From contig OX467082.1 of the NCBI GenBank assembly GCA_950106755.1, positions 50,238,588 through 50,302,587 on the forward strand: a stretch of 64,000 nt of DNA. Reading direction: 5' to 3'. Below, one piece after another: positions 31,040 to 43,157 of this stretch. Each line of letters starts with the position of its first letter. Positions within the stretch are counted from its first letter, which is position 1. A program made the position numbers and the translations under genes. A model generated the notes under the pieces. It worked only from the letters and a program-made list of their open reading frames with translations. It searched no databases and was not told where the DNA came from. This stretch comes from Climacium dendroides (taxonomy: Eukaryota > Streptophyta > Bryopsida > Hypnales > Climaciaceae).

Positions 31040-32600
31040 CTATGCACTCTTTTAGGGATTGTTTTAAAGAAAAAGGATACACGTCTTAGAGAAAGTATTA
31101 TTAGTATGAAGTGGAGGATTGCAATAATTCTTTCTTGATTATCAATAGATAAATCTACACAAATGGTTGGTGATTTATTTGGCATAGGATTGAGTGCAAC
31201 TTCTATCATTGTGAGGGACGAGGTGAGGGACTATTGTGAAGCTATTAGGATTCATTTGAGACCATTGGTTTTTAAGTAACCAATTCTTACTTGGATGAAA
31301 CAAATAGCAAAGGGTTTTTAGGCACTATATGGGATTCTACAAGGTCATGAGATGGTAACCACATTCCTATTATAGAACCATCTCATGACCTTGTAGCACA
31401 TTATTATCAAAAAGGATATTATTCATGTTTACTAGAAGGAGTTGTAGATGTTGATTGTAAATTTTGGGACTACAATTTTGGATGGGCTAAATAGATTCAT
31501 GATTGGGCCTTATTTTAGAAATTAGAAATTAGAAATTGGGAAGAAGACTATGAAAAGTGCATTTTTACCTTACAAATTCATATAGCAATGTTGCATATCC
31601 TATGAGGCCTTGGCTTTACTCACTATTTAAGGGGTAAAAGAAGGATTGCCTAGAAGAAAAGCACATTAAAATTTTACCCTCCAAAGGACCAAACATTCTT
31701 TTTTGGCAACACAACAATTTCAAATAGTTCACTATGAAAAGAATTTTTATTTTATTTTTTTAAAATTTTCACACAAGATGTGTCCAAAAAGTAGCTTTTA
31801 GATCCAACAATTTTCATGACTTTTGAGTAGATGATTAAAAAGTTATTGTAATATATTGTATATCATTGTAATTATTGTAATATGTGTATATGTGTGTATA
31901 AACTTTGAAATCCTTTATTTAAATCAATTTTCAATATTTAAAAAAAAAATCATAAGATGTAGATTGTTTAGTACAACATTACAACCTTTAGGATTGACAT
32001 TTTTCAAATCCATAACTAAGTTCTTGACAGTTTGTTATATCTACTTTTTTCTACTTACGATTTTTTTCCTATATGTTGTACAATTCCAAATGATTTAAGC
32101 ATGTAGCTAATTTGCATTGAAGAATGAATCCAAAGAAGTACCACTATTTTAGACATTTTATATACAAATGTAACCTTGTGAAGTGCAATTGCAAGGCCCC
32201 CAAAAGGATTTTTGTCACTTTGAATGCTTATATCTTGCAATCCTCATTGTGAAAATTTCTAAATTTTTTTTACATCTTTTGAAACCAACCTTCTACAAGA
32301 TCCTACGGTTACATGTGTTCAAGAATGTTTTTTTTCTAGAATTTGATACTTATACTGGAAAATGGCAGTTTTGGAGTGGTTTTGGTGAAATATAGTCCAA
32401 AATTGTTAGGGGTTATTTAATCAAGTACTTGTATGGCTGTGAAAAGAGCATTTAGAATTTTAAAAGGAAGATGGCACATATTATTTAAAGAATGGACATG
32501 CTATCTTGGAATGTGCTTGACTTTGTTACAACATTTCTATGTCTTCATAATTTGCGCATTCTAAACAATGACAAATTCTCTATGGATTGAGTTAAAGAAA
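31040..32600 (+). pseudogene. PIF/Harbinger (HARBI1-like) transposase relic, split by an insertion
   Basis: Plus-strand translation across frameshifts follows a Harbinger nuclease. SMKWRIAIILS and VGDLFGIGLSATSIIVRDEV lie near 31110-31225. HIPIIEPSHDLVAHYYQKGY, LLEGVVDVDCKFWDYNFGWA and AYPMRPWLYSLFKG follow up to about 31640, and after the insertion VKRAFRILKGRWHIL comes near 32440-32485. The first catalytic region (GAIDGxHIP in the family) carries a deletion. The second Asp position reads Asn (NVAYPMRPW where the family has DAAYPMRPW), and the Glu before RAF is Lys. A repeat A element at 31674-32415 interrupts it between the second and third catalytic blocks. Stops and frameshifts confirm a dead copy. 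Confidence 0.88.
31674..32415. mobile_element. Repeat A copy 4, inserted in the Harbinger relic, TTA target duplication
   Basis: TTA at 31674-31676 and at 32413-32415 bracket the element. The left end is CCCTCCAAAGGACCAAAC with TTTTTTGGCAACACAACAATTT; the right end has TTTGGTGAAATATAGTCC and TTAGGGG. Removing it brings the two halves of the Harbinger reading back into register of sense. This defines the element borders and the TTA duplication better than the other copies do. Confidence 0.8.
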
Positions 32601-35600
32601 TAAAAAAAAATTTGCAAGCTAAAGTTGATATGACATTACAAGAAACGGATAGTTGGATATGGTTCACTCTCTAAAATCATCATTGAAGGAAATGAAGGAA
32701 CTCCCAAAAAAATATGCAAGGCAAAGAAACTCCAGTCATAGAATTGGAAGAAGAAGAAATTGGGAATGATTGCATGTGAAGAAGCAAAGACAAAGCAACC
32801 AACAAAATGAAAAACATGTTGGTTGATTCAACTTGAGTTCATTTATTACTTTGTATAAAAGTCATTTTAACTAAAAATTTCAACATTCAATTTGAAAATT
32901 GTACATATGATGACAATGAATGTAGCTTAGATGAAAAGTAGCATACTCTAGAGCTTATTGATCAAACAATCAAATTTGTAGTCTATTTTTTTAGCAATTC
33001 ATTTGTTCTCTCAAAGTTTTTTTTATTAAAATTATGTTAGTTTCTACCATTTTTTCAAAGATATCAATAACTCTATCATGAAAGTTTGTTTACCTTTTGA
33101 TCATGGTGTGGAAATGGTTGTTGGAGTTGTTGCACTCTTCACACTTGAGGTTGAATTGGTTTGACTTTATACATTATATGTGGTTGTAGCCGAGACATGC
33201 TTCACATTCATCTAAGCATTGAAGAATTTATTCTTTTGTCAATTATTGTCAAAAATACTATTGGCCATTTTTGTTTTCTTTGTAAGCATTGAAAATGACT
33301 TTGAATTTCTTTCGGCATGCCACAATAGTAAGGTTGAATTTAGATAAGGTAAATGTACCCATCGTCAATCACGACCCATATCCAACGTGTAGAGGGCATT
33401 GTTTCCAACCAAAGTTTGGAATGTATTTTTACCTCTTTATTAAGGTTGGGACTAATAAGATCATGACAAATATCCCAAAGTAGTGAGCAAGAAAGTGGGA
33501 AATAGTGAGCGGAAAATAGTTCTTGAATGATTAGAAAACTAATTAGAAAACTCTAAACATTGGCTATGGGCTCCAAGCACTTTTGGGCTCCCAAAATTTA
33601 CAATAATATCAATTTCAGCAATAAAATTACAAAAAATTTGTAATCCCCACTAATGATGGTCTACTGCAAAATCCCTTAAGTGATTGGGTATGGGTACATA
33701 ACCTTAGCATGAAAACCATTCTAATATGAAGACTCACCCAAAGTATCACTTCCTACAAGCAAAAGAGTAAAAAAACATGAAGGAGTCAAAAATGGCAATG
33801 GAAGAACAATTACAACACATGCTTTCACTATCAAACAACGGCTATGGAGGATACTAATGGAAAAAGAAGGTGGCATTTATCAAAAAAAAGAAGTAGGTGA
33901 AAGGGTTTGTCCATATTATGCAAAGTCTCCCCATTGTAATGGTAGAGAGTATAGTTAGCTCAAACCCCACTAGCATTAGAAGGGATTTAAGGGCTTGAGA
34001 GGGCCATTTCAGGCATGTTCTCTAGGCAATGAATGCGTTAGAATATTTAAATAATAAAATTTAAATTTAAAAAATCCATTAAAATAATTTTAAAAATCAA
34101 ATAATTAATTAATATTATTTAATGTGACATGGTTGCAGCCATGTTAGATTGTTGATTTGGCAAAGTTCCTATAGTTCTATGTAGTTTGAAAACTTGCAAT
34201 CTTTTTTTGCTCTGAAACATCTTCTAATGCGACATTGTATTTGCACATCTAGTGGGGAAAAGGGGAGTTGGGTACGAGTAAAGGCAAAGGCTTCTAGACT
34301 CTAATTTGCCCTAATCTTTCAATCTAAATTTTTTTAAATTAGGGTAGAAAATTCACACCTTATTTTTTTGCTGTTATTGACAAATTTAACTTCCATCTCA
34401 CCCTTCAACATGATCAATTGAAGCACCTCTGAGTCTTCTCACATTTAATTTGCCTCTTTTCTTTCAATTTTCATTGTTGCATTATGGAAGGGAGGAACTA
34501 TTTTTTTCTTTGGGTTAGCCTTTTGCTTAGAAACAACTCTCTTTTGGGAGGATCTTTTAATCTTACAACCTCCTCCTTCAACAACCCTCTTTTCTACCTT
34601 TTCTATAATTGTCTTTTGACTCTATTCTACTTTTTTTTTAACCTGAGTTGAAAAAGGTTGAAATGTTCCATAAGAAATTGGAATAAAAAAAATTCCTATC
34701 TCCATCAAATGGCAGCTGGCTTTAAAAGAAAGAGTTTTGAGAGAAATTGTCCATCTTCTCTACTTGCAAAAAATTTAGAGAGCCAACAAGCAACAAAAGA
34801 GATGCAAAAAATGGCTTCTATCAAGATGTAGAAGAGAGAGAAGAAGAAAGTGCATTCTTTTATTGCCTTCCAAAAACCAATCCTCTAAGATCTAACAATT
34901 GAGATTTTGTTAGTTTTTGATTTTTTTAATTGAAAAAAAAATTCAATGGCCTCTCATTCAAAGTTTGGGAATCCATTCTTAGATGACCCAAATTCACTTT
35001 GAGAGTCCGTCCATTTTTCTTCCATGTAGGCAATTTGGAGGGGAACAATCTCTAGACCATGCATTCTCGTATAAAAAGTCGAGAGGCCAAATTTCTAAAT
35101 TCTTGAAATCTGATTGGTGGAAATTGATGGACTCTCGACCTTTGACCATAGCGTGAAGTGGCCCTAATTGAAAAATTAGAAATATTGAACAAATCTTGGA
35201 CATGTTCACCTATTAATCAAATTTATTAATAAAAATACTTTTAATACAAGTAAATTATTTTCAAGATTCATTAATAAGTAGAATGAAAATTCATTTTGGA
35301 ATTTTGTGGTAAGAATTTTATAAAATTATATTAAAAAAAATTACTATATAATTTTAAATGTTGTAGTTTTTTTTATAATTCACTCCAAAAATCTCAAATA
35401 AATTATAGAAATTTTGAAAAGTGTATATAATGTTTATATATATGATTTCTCACAATTTTTTGGAGATTTTTTTAGTGAATTGTAAGAAACATAATTATCT
35501 AGAGTCATATTTTAGTCAATAATATTTTGCTGAATAAAATTTTACAATTTGTGAAATTCTTACCAAGAAATTGTAATAAAGAATTCTTATCTCACTTAAC

Positions 35601-36394
35601 TCCTACAATTCTCTTATGTTTTAATGCCCAAAACTGCTTCAAAGTACTAGTTTCCAAAGCAAAACCTATATATTGGACATATACAAATCTATATATTTTT
35701 TTTAACAAATCTAATTGTAGGATTCTTTAGTCAAATTATTAGAGTACACCCTTCTAAAGTTTACATGATAAGAAACCTTACCAATTGTAAGATCACAATG
35801 CTTAGATTTTAAAAATATATATTTTGAGCTCTTCCCAAATGGTTAGATTTCATCTTTCAAACTTAAATTTATCCAAAAGTGTGTAAATTTTACAACTTAC
35901 AACTTTCTAAAATATGTTGAAGAAATAAATTGGACATACATATAAAAAAATTCAATAAAAACTATTCCTACTTGAAAATAATTGTATAACATTCAATAGG
36001 TTGCAAAGAGACGGCCTTTCCTCTCCAAGCCCTCATCTACAAAACTCATCCATTGTATCATTAATGTAAGCTTCAATATTGGGATAGTAGTAGTACATTT
36101 ATAGTGTGCTCTTTTTTTCTTTGCTAATTCTAGGACTAATTATATACATCAACAAATAATTGTAAAGAAAAATGGTTCGCCAAAAATCCAAAGAATCTTT
36201 TGAACCAAATGCCATTGTAGTTTAACCATTTGCATTAAAAACAAGTTTTGACAATACAATGAAGGGATTGCATTCTTGGCATTTGTATGAATTTAGGGTA
36301 GAGACGTCATTTTTATATTGAAATGAATCCTCAAAGGGTATGGAATAATTTGAAGATGAGTGCTTCACTGTTCATTGTCAAAATGTCAAAATGA
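32601..36394. other. AT-rich spacer; no gene seen
   Basis: No recognisable coding sequence on either strand. The leucine- and lysine-rich frames are what AT-rich random sequence yields. Confidence 0.4.
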
Positions 36395-36755
36395 TGTTTG
36401 GAGTAGAATTTTAGATCTCATTTTGGCATAGTAGAATAACTTCATTTGAAAAACTTTGAACTACAAAAAATTGTGAAATCAAGCTTAATTTCATCTCTAA
36501 GAATTTGTTTGAGATTTCAATCTCTAATCAAAATTTATGGACAAAATTCAGAGAGGATGTTTGAAAATGTCACAAAAAAAGTCCCTTCCACCCCCTATCT
36601 GAAACTTTTCTATAATTTTTTATTAGAGGCTCGAAATATCAAATGTATTTTTGGAGATGAAATTCAACTTGATTTTCCAAAAAATTTAGTTCAATTTTTT
36701 TGGAAAATAGCTATTCTACTATGCCAAAATGAGATCTAAAATTCTACTTCAAACA
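36395..36755. mobile_element. Long-armed TIR/foldback element, 361 bp
   Basis: Arms of about 110 bases are inverted copies. The left begins TGTTTGGAGTAGAATTTTAG and the right ends with the complement of TGTTTGAAGTAGAATTTTAG. A central AGATCTCATTTTGGCATAGT block is shared exactly. The open frame spanning it (36446-36739) is a by-product. Confidence 0.8.
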
Positions 36756-37275
36756 CAATTCTTGCTTTTAGATTCACTTATATAATTAAAAGGCTTGCCA
36801 AGTACCACATTCAGACTACAAAGTCAAAGTCAAAGCTTTATTCATTGGTCAATTTTACATGCCCTAATTGCACAAACAGTGAACAAGAAGCAAGATCCAT
36901 ACTTTACTTCAAAGTAGAGTTCTTCCTTTGATTTCTCACTACGCTAAAAAATGTTGTTAATGGACCAAGCTCCAACTCAACCAATTCCAAGTTTCTATCA
37001 ATGTACAACTCTACCAATTTTGCAAAGTGTTCCATTCCTTGTTATATCCTACCAAAAACATCCCCCTCCAAGTTAGAGGCACATTGTTCCCTATAGATAT
37101 CCCCATAGCATCCCTTGTCTAAACTACTATCATCATTTTGTGAACATCTCTAAAGTCAATATGTACCTTTGATGATTTTAGAAACTTTCACTTCCATAAC
37201 TATTGAATATGGTATCCAAATGTCATATTCTTTGCAATGTTAATACCTCCTTTCAATTGCCAAGAAGAAAATATG

Positions 37276-37592
37276 GGGAATTTCATTAAAATGGCGGCAT
37301 TCCATGTGCCATTTTCAGACCGCCCGCTTTGAATTGTAAAAGTGACATCTAGGACAAGTATAGTTTTCAATAATCTTGGACATTTATAGATTTAAGAAAT
37401 CTATGATTATTATAGATTTCAGACCACACAATCTGAGTTGTAAAAGTGACATCTAGCACAGGTATAGATTTCAAACATCTAAGAACCGTATAGATTTAAG
37501 ATATCTATGACGTTTGTACACTTTAGAACGCCCGCTCTGAATTGTAAAAACTGCCAAAGTAAAGGAATTTTGCCATTTTAACGAAATTGCCC
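37276..37592. mobile_element. TIR element, about 317 bp, with a 104-bp internal tandem repeat
   Basis: The ends are inverted: GGGGAATTTCATTAAAATGG on the left, complement of GGGCAATTTCGTTAAAATGG on the right. Inside, a 104-bp unit beginning near CAGACCGCCCGCTTTGA (37316) repeats at 37420, and a partial third copy begins at about 37524. Each unit has TTGTAAAAGTGACATCTAG followed by tandem TATAGATTT words. Confidence 0.75.
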
Positions 37593-38059
37593 ATAAATAT
37601 AATTTTCTTGTCTAATTTAATAATATTAACTATTCAGAGCACCAAAAGTGTCATTCTTTTGGATGCTTATTTAAAGCAAGCACTACACTACACAATCATA
37701 GTGATCTTTGTTACAAATTCTTGAACTTACAATCATGGTAATAGGAAAAAATTGAGCTCCTTGAGCATAAAACTAAACAAGATGTTAATCCTTTAAGATC
37801 CACAAATTCAAAAAGTAGATGCACCTTCCTTGATTGTAACTTTCAAAACATCCATTATTTTTATGTGTTTTAAATTATGAAAATGAAGCTTGACAAGTTT
37901 TAGTTCTATTCCATTTTAAACTTTTGAAAAATTGTAAAATTGTAAAAATTATTGCAATCTCCAAGAGTCAAGATCCACATTACACCATATTGTGTGTTTT
38001 TATTTGAATTTCCTTATTTTAAAAAGTTTTTAATATTCAAATTATAAAATTATGCTTTT

Positions 38060-38290
38060 CATTCTAACCTTCATTTACTTACTTAAAAAAAATTACTATT
38101 GTTTGATTTCTACATCAAAATTCTAAAAAAAATTAGAGTCAATAGAAAATACACTTTTTTACATGTAAAAATATCAGGATTTTATATCACAATTATAAAA
38201 GATGATAAATTTATCTTGATAGTAAAATTTGATGTAGAGGTCATTGCCAAGGGTGTTTTGGGTATAAATAATAAAACAACTCATTGAAAA
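38060..38290 (+). repeat. Dispersed repeat F, copy 2
   Basis: Inverted relative to 26040-26291. Encodes KFILIVKFDVEVIAKGVLGI in a frame of 62 codons. See copy 1. Confidence 0.4.
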
Positions 38291-38870
38291 AGTTTCACAC
38301 AAATTTCCATTGTTGCTTGTACCTCTTCAAATAATTTCAAATTAATTGAACTATTTTTTCTATATTTACAAATTTATTTTCAATTTTAGTCACAAAAATT
38401 ATAACTCTTACATTTTCATGAAACAAAGTGGAATTTTTCATAATGATTGATAGTTCTAATTGTTACATAATAAAAACATAATGTTGATATTTGAATGCAA
38501 ATCAAATGGAAAAATTTAGCCCAAACATGATGTTCAACAATTTTGCAATGGGTGTTTTCCTTTAGGGATTAAAGTGGTTCTACAAAGTGGGCCTTGGAGG
38601 ATGAATTTTGGATTTTGAAGGATAATTGTAAGAAAATTGCCCCTTTTTTGTGCTTGTTTAGTTCTATGTTCTTCACTTGCCTTGGTTAATCAGGGGCCTT
38701 TGATTGCGCTTACAAAATCAAAATTTTAAGATTTTATCATGGGTGGAAAATTTAAAAAAATTCTATTTTCTACATAGATAAATTTACCTTGAAGGGCCCC
38801 AATGTCACATTCAATTACTTTTAGACTTTTGAAGGGTCTAGAGTTAATATTAGAAGAAAAAAAAAGTCAT

Positions 38871-38960
38871 TTGGAGATCTATGCAAAACATTAGGATATC
38901 TATGCAAAACATTAGGAGATCTATGGAAAACATCAAGAGATCTATGGAAAACATTTGGAG
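38871..38960. repeat. 21-bp tandem repeat, about 4 copies
   Basis: Unit GGAGATCTATGCAAAACATTA with small variants, ending in ATTTGGAGATTTCC. In the minus frame it encodes repeating SIDLLMF-type peptide, without other support for a gene. Confidence 0.8.
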
Positions 38961-38999
38961 ATTTCCAGATGTTATTACTTGAAGATCTCTGAATGTTTT

Positions 39000-40358
39000 G
39001 TCCAAAATCCACTTACAATAGTAGTTTAGAAGTAGTTCAATGTGGCATCCCACTTTGCACCTCCACTTCAACCCTGAAAAGGGTGAGTTGGTCACCGTGG
39101 AAATCATCTGTTTTGGTAGTGTGTGAATTGTTGGCTTAAAAAAAATGAAAAAGCAGTGATTGCAAGATGAATACTGCAAATTGGCAGGATGAATACTGGT
39201 GGTTGCACTTCTGTGCTGCATGGAGAGATTCTTTTGTGGATCGCAGGCAGCGTGGTCCAAGCTTAGAGTTTAACGGTCTGCGGAAACTAATACGAGTTAT
39301 CAATACCCTTGTTAGTTAATGAGCAATAATTAGGCTGAATTCACTTTCCATGACAGAAGTGTGTCGGGAGCGTCGACTCTTGCGAGCTGGCTAAGCTTGG
39401 CCAGTGTTCATCAGTTCCGTCAGGTGGAGCTCCAGTCAATCCCAGCCAGGCAACGTTTTGCACCGACTGTCAAGGACTCATGGTCCGCGAATTGAACTAT
39501 CAGTCTATCATACCTGAGATGTAAACTCCGACTACGCCTGCCACAATCATGACGTACTCATGATACATTCTTCAAGCTAGTCGCAGCCTTTTCTAGCTTG
39601 CACTCGAGTCCTTGCCATCGTCTCCGAACTCATATAACCTCGCGCGCGCGCACTCGCTGCTGCATAATAGATCTCACTGGTGCCCTCAGGTTTGCACAAA
39701 ATTTGGCACACATGATCTCACGTGACCTCCAGGGGTGGGAGACAGATTGAAGCTGCAGTCCAGTCGTCCCCACTGCATCTCGTGGCACAATTCGCTCCAA
39801 CCTAGTGTAGATCTACTCCTATACGTGTGCTCTGAGAACAGTCGGAGACGACAATAATGCTGTCAACAATGCTGTCAACAATGTTGGTATTAGAAGCACT
39901 CGGAATGCAGTAATTTGAGGCGTGAACCGACGAATGTCTACTCGAGATTGGAGAGATTGGGACAGAGTTTTTGCTAAGTAGCTGTTCGGGGGTTCTTGTC
40001 TCAACTGTTCTATTGCAACATTCTTCGTTCTTGGAGCTGCATGTAACCCGTCAGATCGATGTAATTGAAATACGTGCAAATTGACGCTGAGTTAGAGAGC
40101 AAAGTTGTGCTGTTTAACTATGCTTTGAGAGGTCTGGAGCAGTGGTCCCAAATTTGATTCTCACAATTAGCTCAAGATTGCTGAAAACACTGCTAACTGT
40201 GCTAAAATTCACATTTAACACACTGTTATTCCCATTCTTTGTAGATCGATCGAACCAAGGCTAGGTTTGGTAGAAGCTTTCGTCTGCTCCATTTAGCCAC
40301 ATTTGTGACCACTGGTCTGGAGTGCAAGGATCGGATTCGTGAGTACTTCCCATGAGCC
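39000..40358 (+). promoter_or_regulatory. Upstream and probable 5' leader region of the NAC gene
   Basis: GC rises from about 39040. A TATA-like CATATAACC lies next to a CGCGCGCGCG run near 39632-39650. Leader sequence near the start contains an ATG at 40352 in another frame just before the chosen start, which would give a short upstream frame. No protein-coding gene is supported here. An 18-bp word at 39090-39107 is shared inverted with 15103-15120. Confidence 0.35.
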
Positions 40359-42091
40359 ATGGAGACCAGTGGGGCAACATGTCCAGTGGCGCAGGATGAT
40401 CAAGAAGGACCTTCGCAAGTAGTGTACGATGTGGCGAGCCTACCTGGGTTTCGGTTCCACCCCACGGAGGAGGAACTGGTGGGTTTTTACCTGCGCAGCA
40501 TGGTGGTGGGGAGCCCGCGTCTGGAAGTGGAGCTCATCAACGTGCTGGACCTGTACCGCTACGACCCCTGGGAGCTGCCGGCGTTGGCGTTCATGCAAGG
40601 CGAGCGCGAGTGGCTCTTCTTCTGCCCGAGAGACAGGAAGTACCCCAACGGAGCAAGACCCAACCGCGTGACGGCCTCGGGGTACTGGAAGGCCACGGGC
40701 ACGGACCGACAGGTGCGCCGCGCACACGACGCCAAAGCCATTGGGCTCAAGAAGACACTCGTGTTCTACACAGGGAAAGCGCCCAAGGGGAGAAAGACGG
40801 AGTGGATCATGAACGAGTACCGCCTGCCCCAGAACGAGCAGCATCTCCGCAGCCTCAAGGATCCGGTAAGATTGATTGCTGGCAGCCCATGCTCAGATTC
40901 TCGAACGAGGACAGTCGCTGCTCTGGAAATCTCCAAAGGATGTCAAAGCTTGTTTGCCATCCCTCGAACGCAACTTTCTGTTTGTTGGAGCTTTCTGCAA
41001 ATCCTTTTTAAATTTTGTCTGCAAATCTGACCACATGTGATTCTGAGCGCAAGTTTGAAAGTAAGTCCTCGGTTTCTCGTAGAAATTTAAAATCGTGTTG
41101 CCTAAATTGCCTCATTGCTTGGAGAACAAGTTTCAATCCCTGACGTACACCCAAACTAATTCCATCTTTCCATGGTTCGGTGGTCTGCATTTTATGTCTT
41201 GGGTACCAGAGGGAAGTGGCCTTGTGTCGAATCTACAGGAAGCCAGCACCAAACCCTTGCACCGCAACGCTAGAGTTTAATTTGACGATGGAGGAGGGTC
41301 TCGGTGCCGAATCATCAACTTTCAATACCCAATTTCGAAATCCCGGTGGCCGAGAGAGGGATTCAATGCTTCACAAAACTTCGCCACGCCCGTCCACTTT
41401 CAGATCGAGCCCAACATCGCCATCGTCGCCGAAACTCCCCAGCTTTCGCCAACATCGCCATCACCAACGGCCCATTCTGGACGCCATTTGCGCCACCGAG
41501 CGGCCCCATACCCAAAATCACGAACTCCGGAGACCCGCCACGTCTGCGAGTTCGCAGCAACAGCAAGACGCGTCAAGAACCTTGCAAACGGCGAGCGTCA
41601 AGATGGAAACCGGCACGTTGTCGTCAGTGGTGTATCCCTGTCGTGAGAAACTCGAGTCCGTCGACGCTCGGCTGGCGCAGCTGATGGAAGGCGAGGACCG
41701 ACTTGGACGATCATTCCACATGAACTCGCCGCAAATACGTGTAGCAACCAGCACTCCTGGATTTCAGCAACAGGATGTTTTTCCGGATGTTTCCGAGCGG
41801 GTGAGGGATCACGCTGCTTGCAGTAGCAGCCATCTGAACCCCACTATGTCAGCGAGCCTTGATCGGTGGCTGAAAGCCACCATGTGGTCGTCGCCACTCG
41901 CCATGCGGGATGATCTGCTGCCTGTCTTGTCGTCGTCGTCGTCGTCGTCATCGCTCTTTTCCGTGAACCAGTTGGAGTGGAATTACAGCAGTTCGGCTGC
42001 ACGTGAATCGCCATGGCTGCATTCCTCCTCTGCACTCCCTGCACGGCAATCTCTGTTGCAAATTCAAGGGCTGCAGAATCACTTCCAGTAA
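40359..42091 (+). CDS. NAC-domain transcription factor (NAC035/LOV1-like), two exons
   Basis: NAC proteins bind DNA as dimers through an N-terminal domain and act in the nucleus. Exons are 40359-40865 and 41210-42091 with a GT-AG, phase-0 intron, giving 462 residues. All five NAC subdomains are visible: [19 protein letters not shown] (28-45), [17 protein letters not shown] (59-74), [10 protein letters not shown] to [11 protein letters not shown] (90-118), [21 protein letters not shown] (127-146) with NEYRLP (152-157), and [13 protein letters not shown] beginning exon 2. The [12 protein letters not shown] and CRIYRKP wording resembles the LOV1/NAC035 group, but I cannot assign orthology. The C-terminal part is variable and Ser/Gln-rich, as usual for activation regions, with a run of serines encoded by a TCG-type trinucleotide repeat near 41930-41955. 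Most NAC genes have an extra intron within the first third of the domain; it is absent here. Confidence 0.92.
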
Positions 42092-43157
42092 CCATTCAAG
42101 TGAATTCGCTGCTTCACAAGTGGGAGCAGGAGTTTGTAACAACGACGCGGCGTTGATGGCATTTTTATGGAATGCTGTTATTAACACATTTGTTTGGCGT
42201 AATGTACAGGTGCTTGCAATGACACTGTTTTAATGCTATTTCTTTATCGTTCCAATTGCAAGGGTTGTTCTAAGTTGCTTTCCCAACTTGTGATTGTTGG
42301 AAGTTACTTTCCCGCATTCATTTGAGCAGGTGCTTAACATTGATCCAGTCATATTGACATTTCTTTTGTCGATACAAAAGTTGTTCGAAGTTACTGTTCC
42401 AACTTCTGATTGAAAGAAAAGAATTCATCAATCTAAGTCGTTGGCATGCATGAAATGAATGATGAACTTGGCGAATCTATTCCCAGTACCCTGGCATTCG
42501 TGTCATAGTGGGAATGATTGTAACCACTGTCCCTCTCAATACTACAAATTTCCACTGCATCGCACCATTTTATTCTCGAAGTAAGAACTGGATATATCTA
42601 TTTGCAACATAGATTTTCAGTTGAATAATGCATGTAAGAATCCAAGAGCTCATTGAGCTTTACTTTTAGATTTATAGCTACAAAATGTACATGTAGTCAT
42701 GCTGCCAGTGACTGAGGTTTTTGAAACAAGTTCTGCCATAATTTGAACGACGACATACTTCAATTCTGCTCACTAACCAGCTTTTAAAAAATCATTCCAT
42801 GGCAGTCAGCAAGATGACACTAGAAGTGAAAACTAGTAACAATGTAAAGTTTGCCGCAACACAACGCACACATGACAATCTTGAAGGCGAGAAAAAAGGT
42901 CGTTCACCAACCCTGGATGCATGAAATAAGTTTAAATTTCAAATTTCAGTGAATGCCATTGGGCGGTGAAAATTCATTGTGGATTCATCCTTACATGGGT
43001 GTACCAAAATATTGACGATCTCAATCCCGCCACGTACTCAAAAATGAAAGAAAAAGGCTGCTACTGATGCTAATCTAATTCATGACTGAAAACGCAACTG
43101 AATCCAAATGCTGCAAGCAAGTGACCAAGAAAGAACCCCAGGCCGGTAAGCGCTGGC
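42092..43157. other. Convergent 3' spacer between NAC and GDSL genes
   Basis: The two genes converge here, so both 3' untranslated regions should lie in this kilobase. No additional gene seen. Confidence 0.4.

Noticed and set aside
36446..36739. 97-codon open frame
   Set aside because: It is almost wholly inside the inverted arms of a TIR element, and the peptide is AT-bias composition.
37316..37555. Direct repeats considered as a CRISPR-like array
   Set aside because: Units are contiguous 104-bp tandem copies without unique spacers, in a plant nuclear context and inside a TIR element.
41363..42187. Minus-strand frames over NAC exon 2
   Set aside because: Shadow frames of a GC-rich exon; the plus frame continues the NAC subdomain E and is in phase with exon 1.
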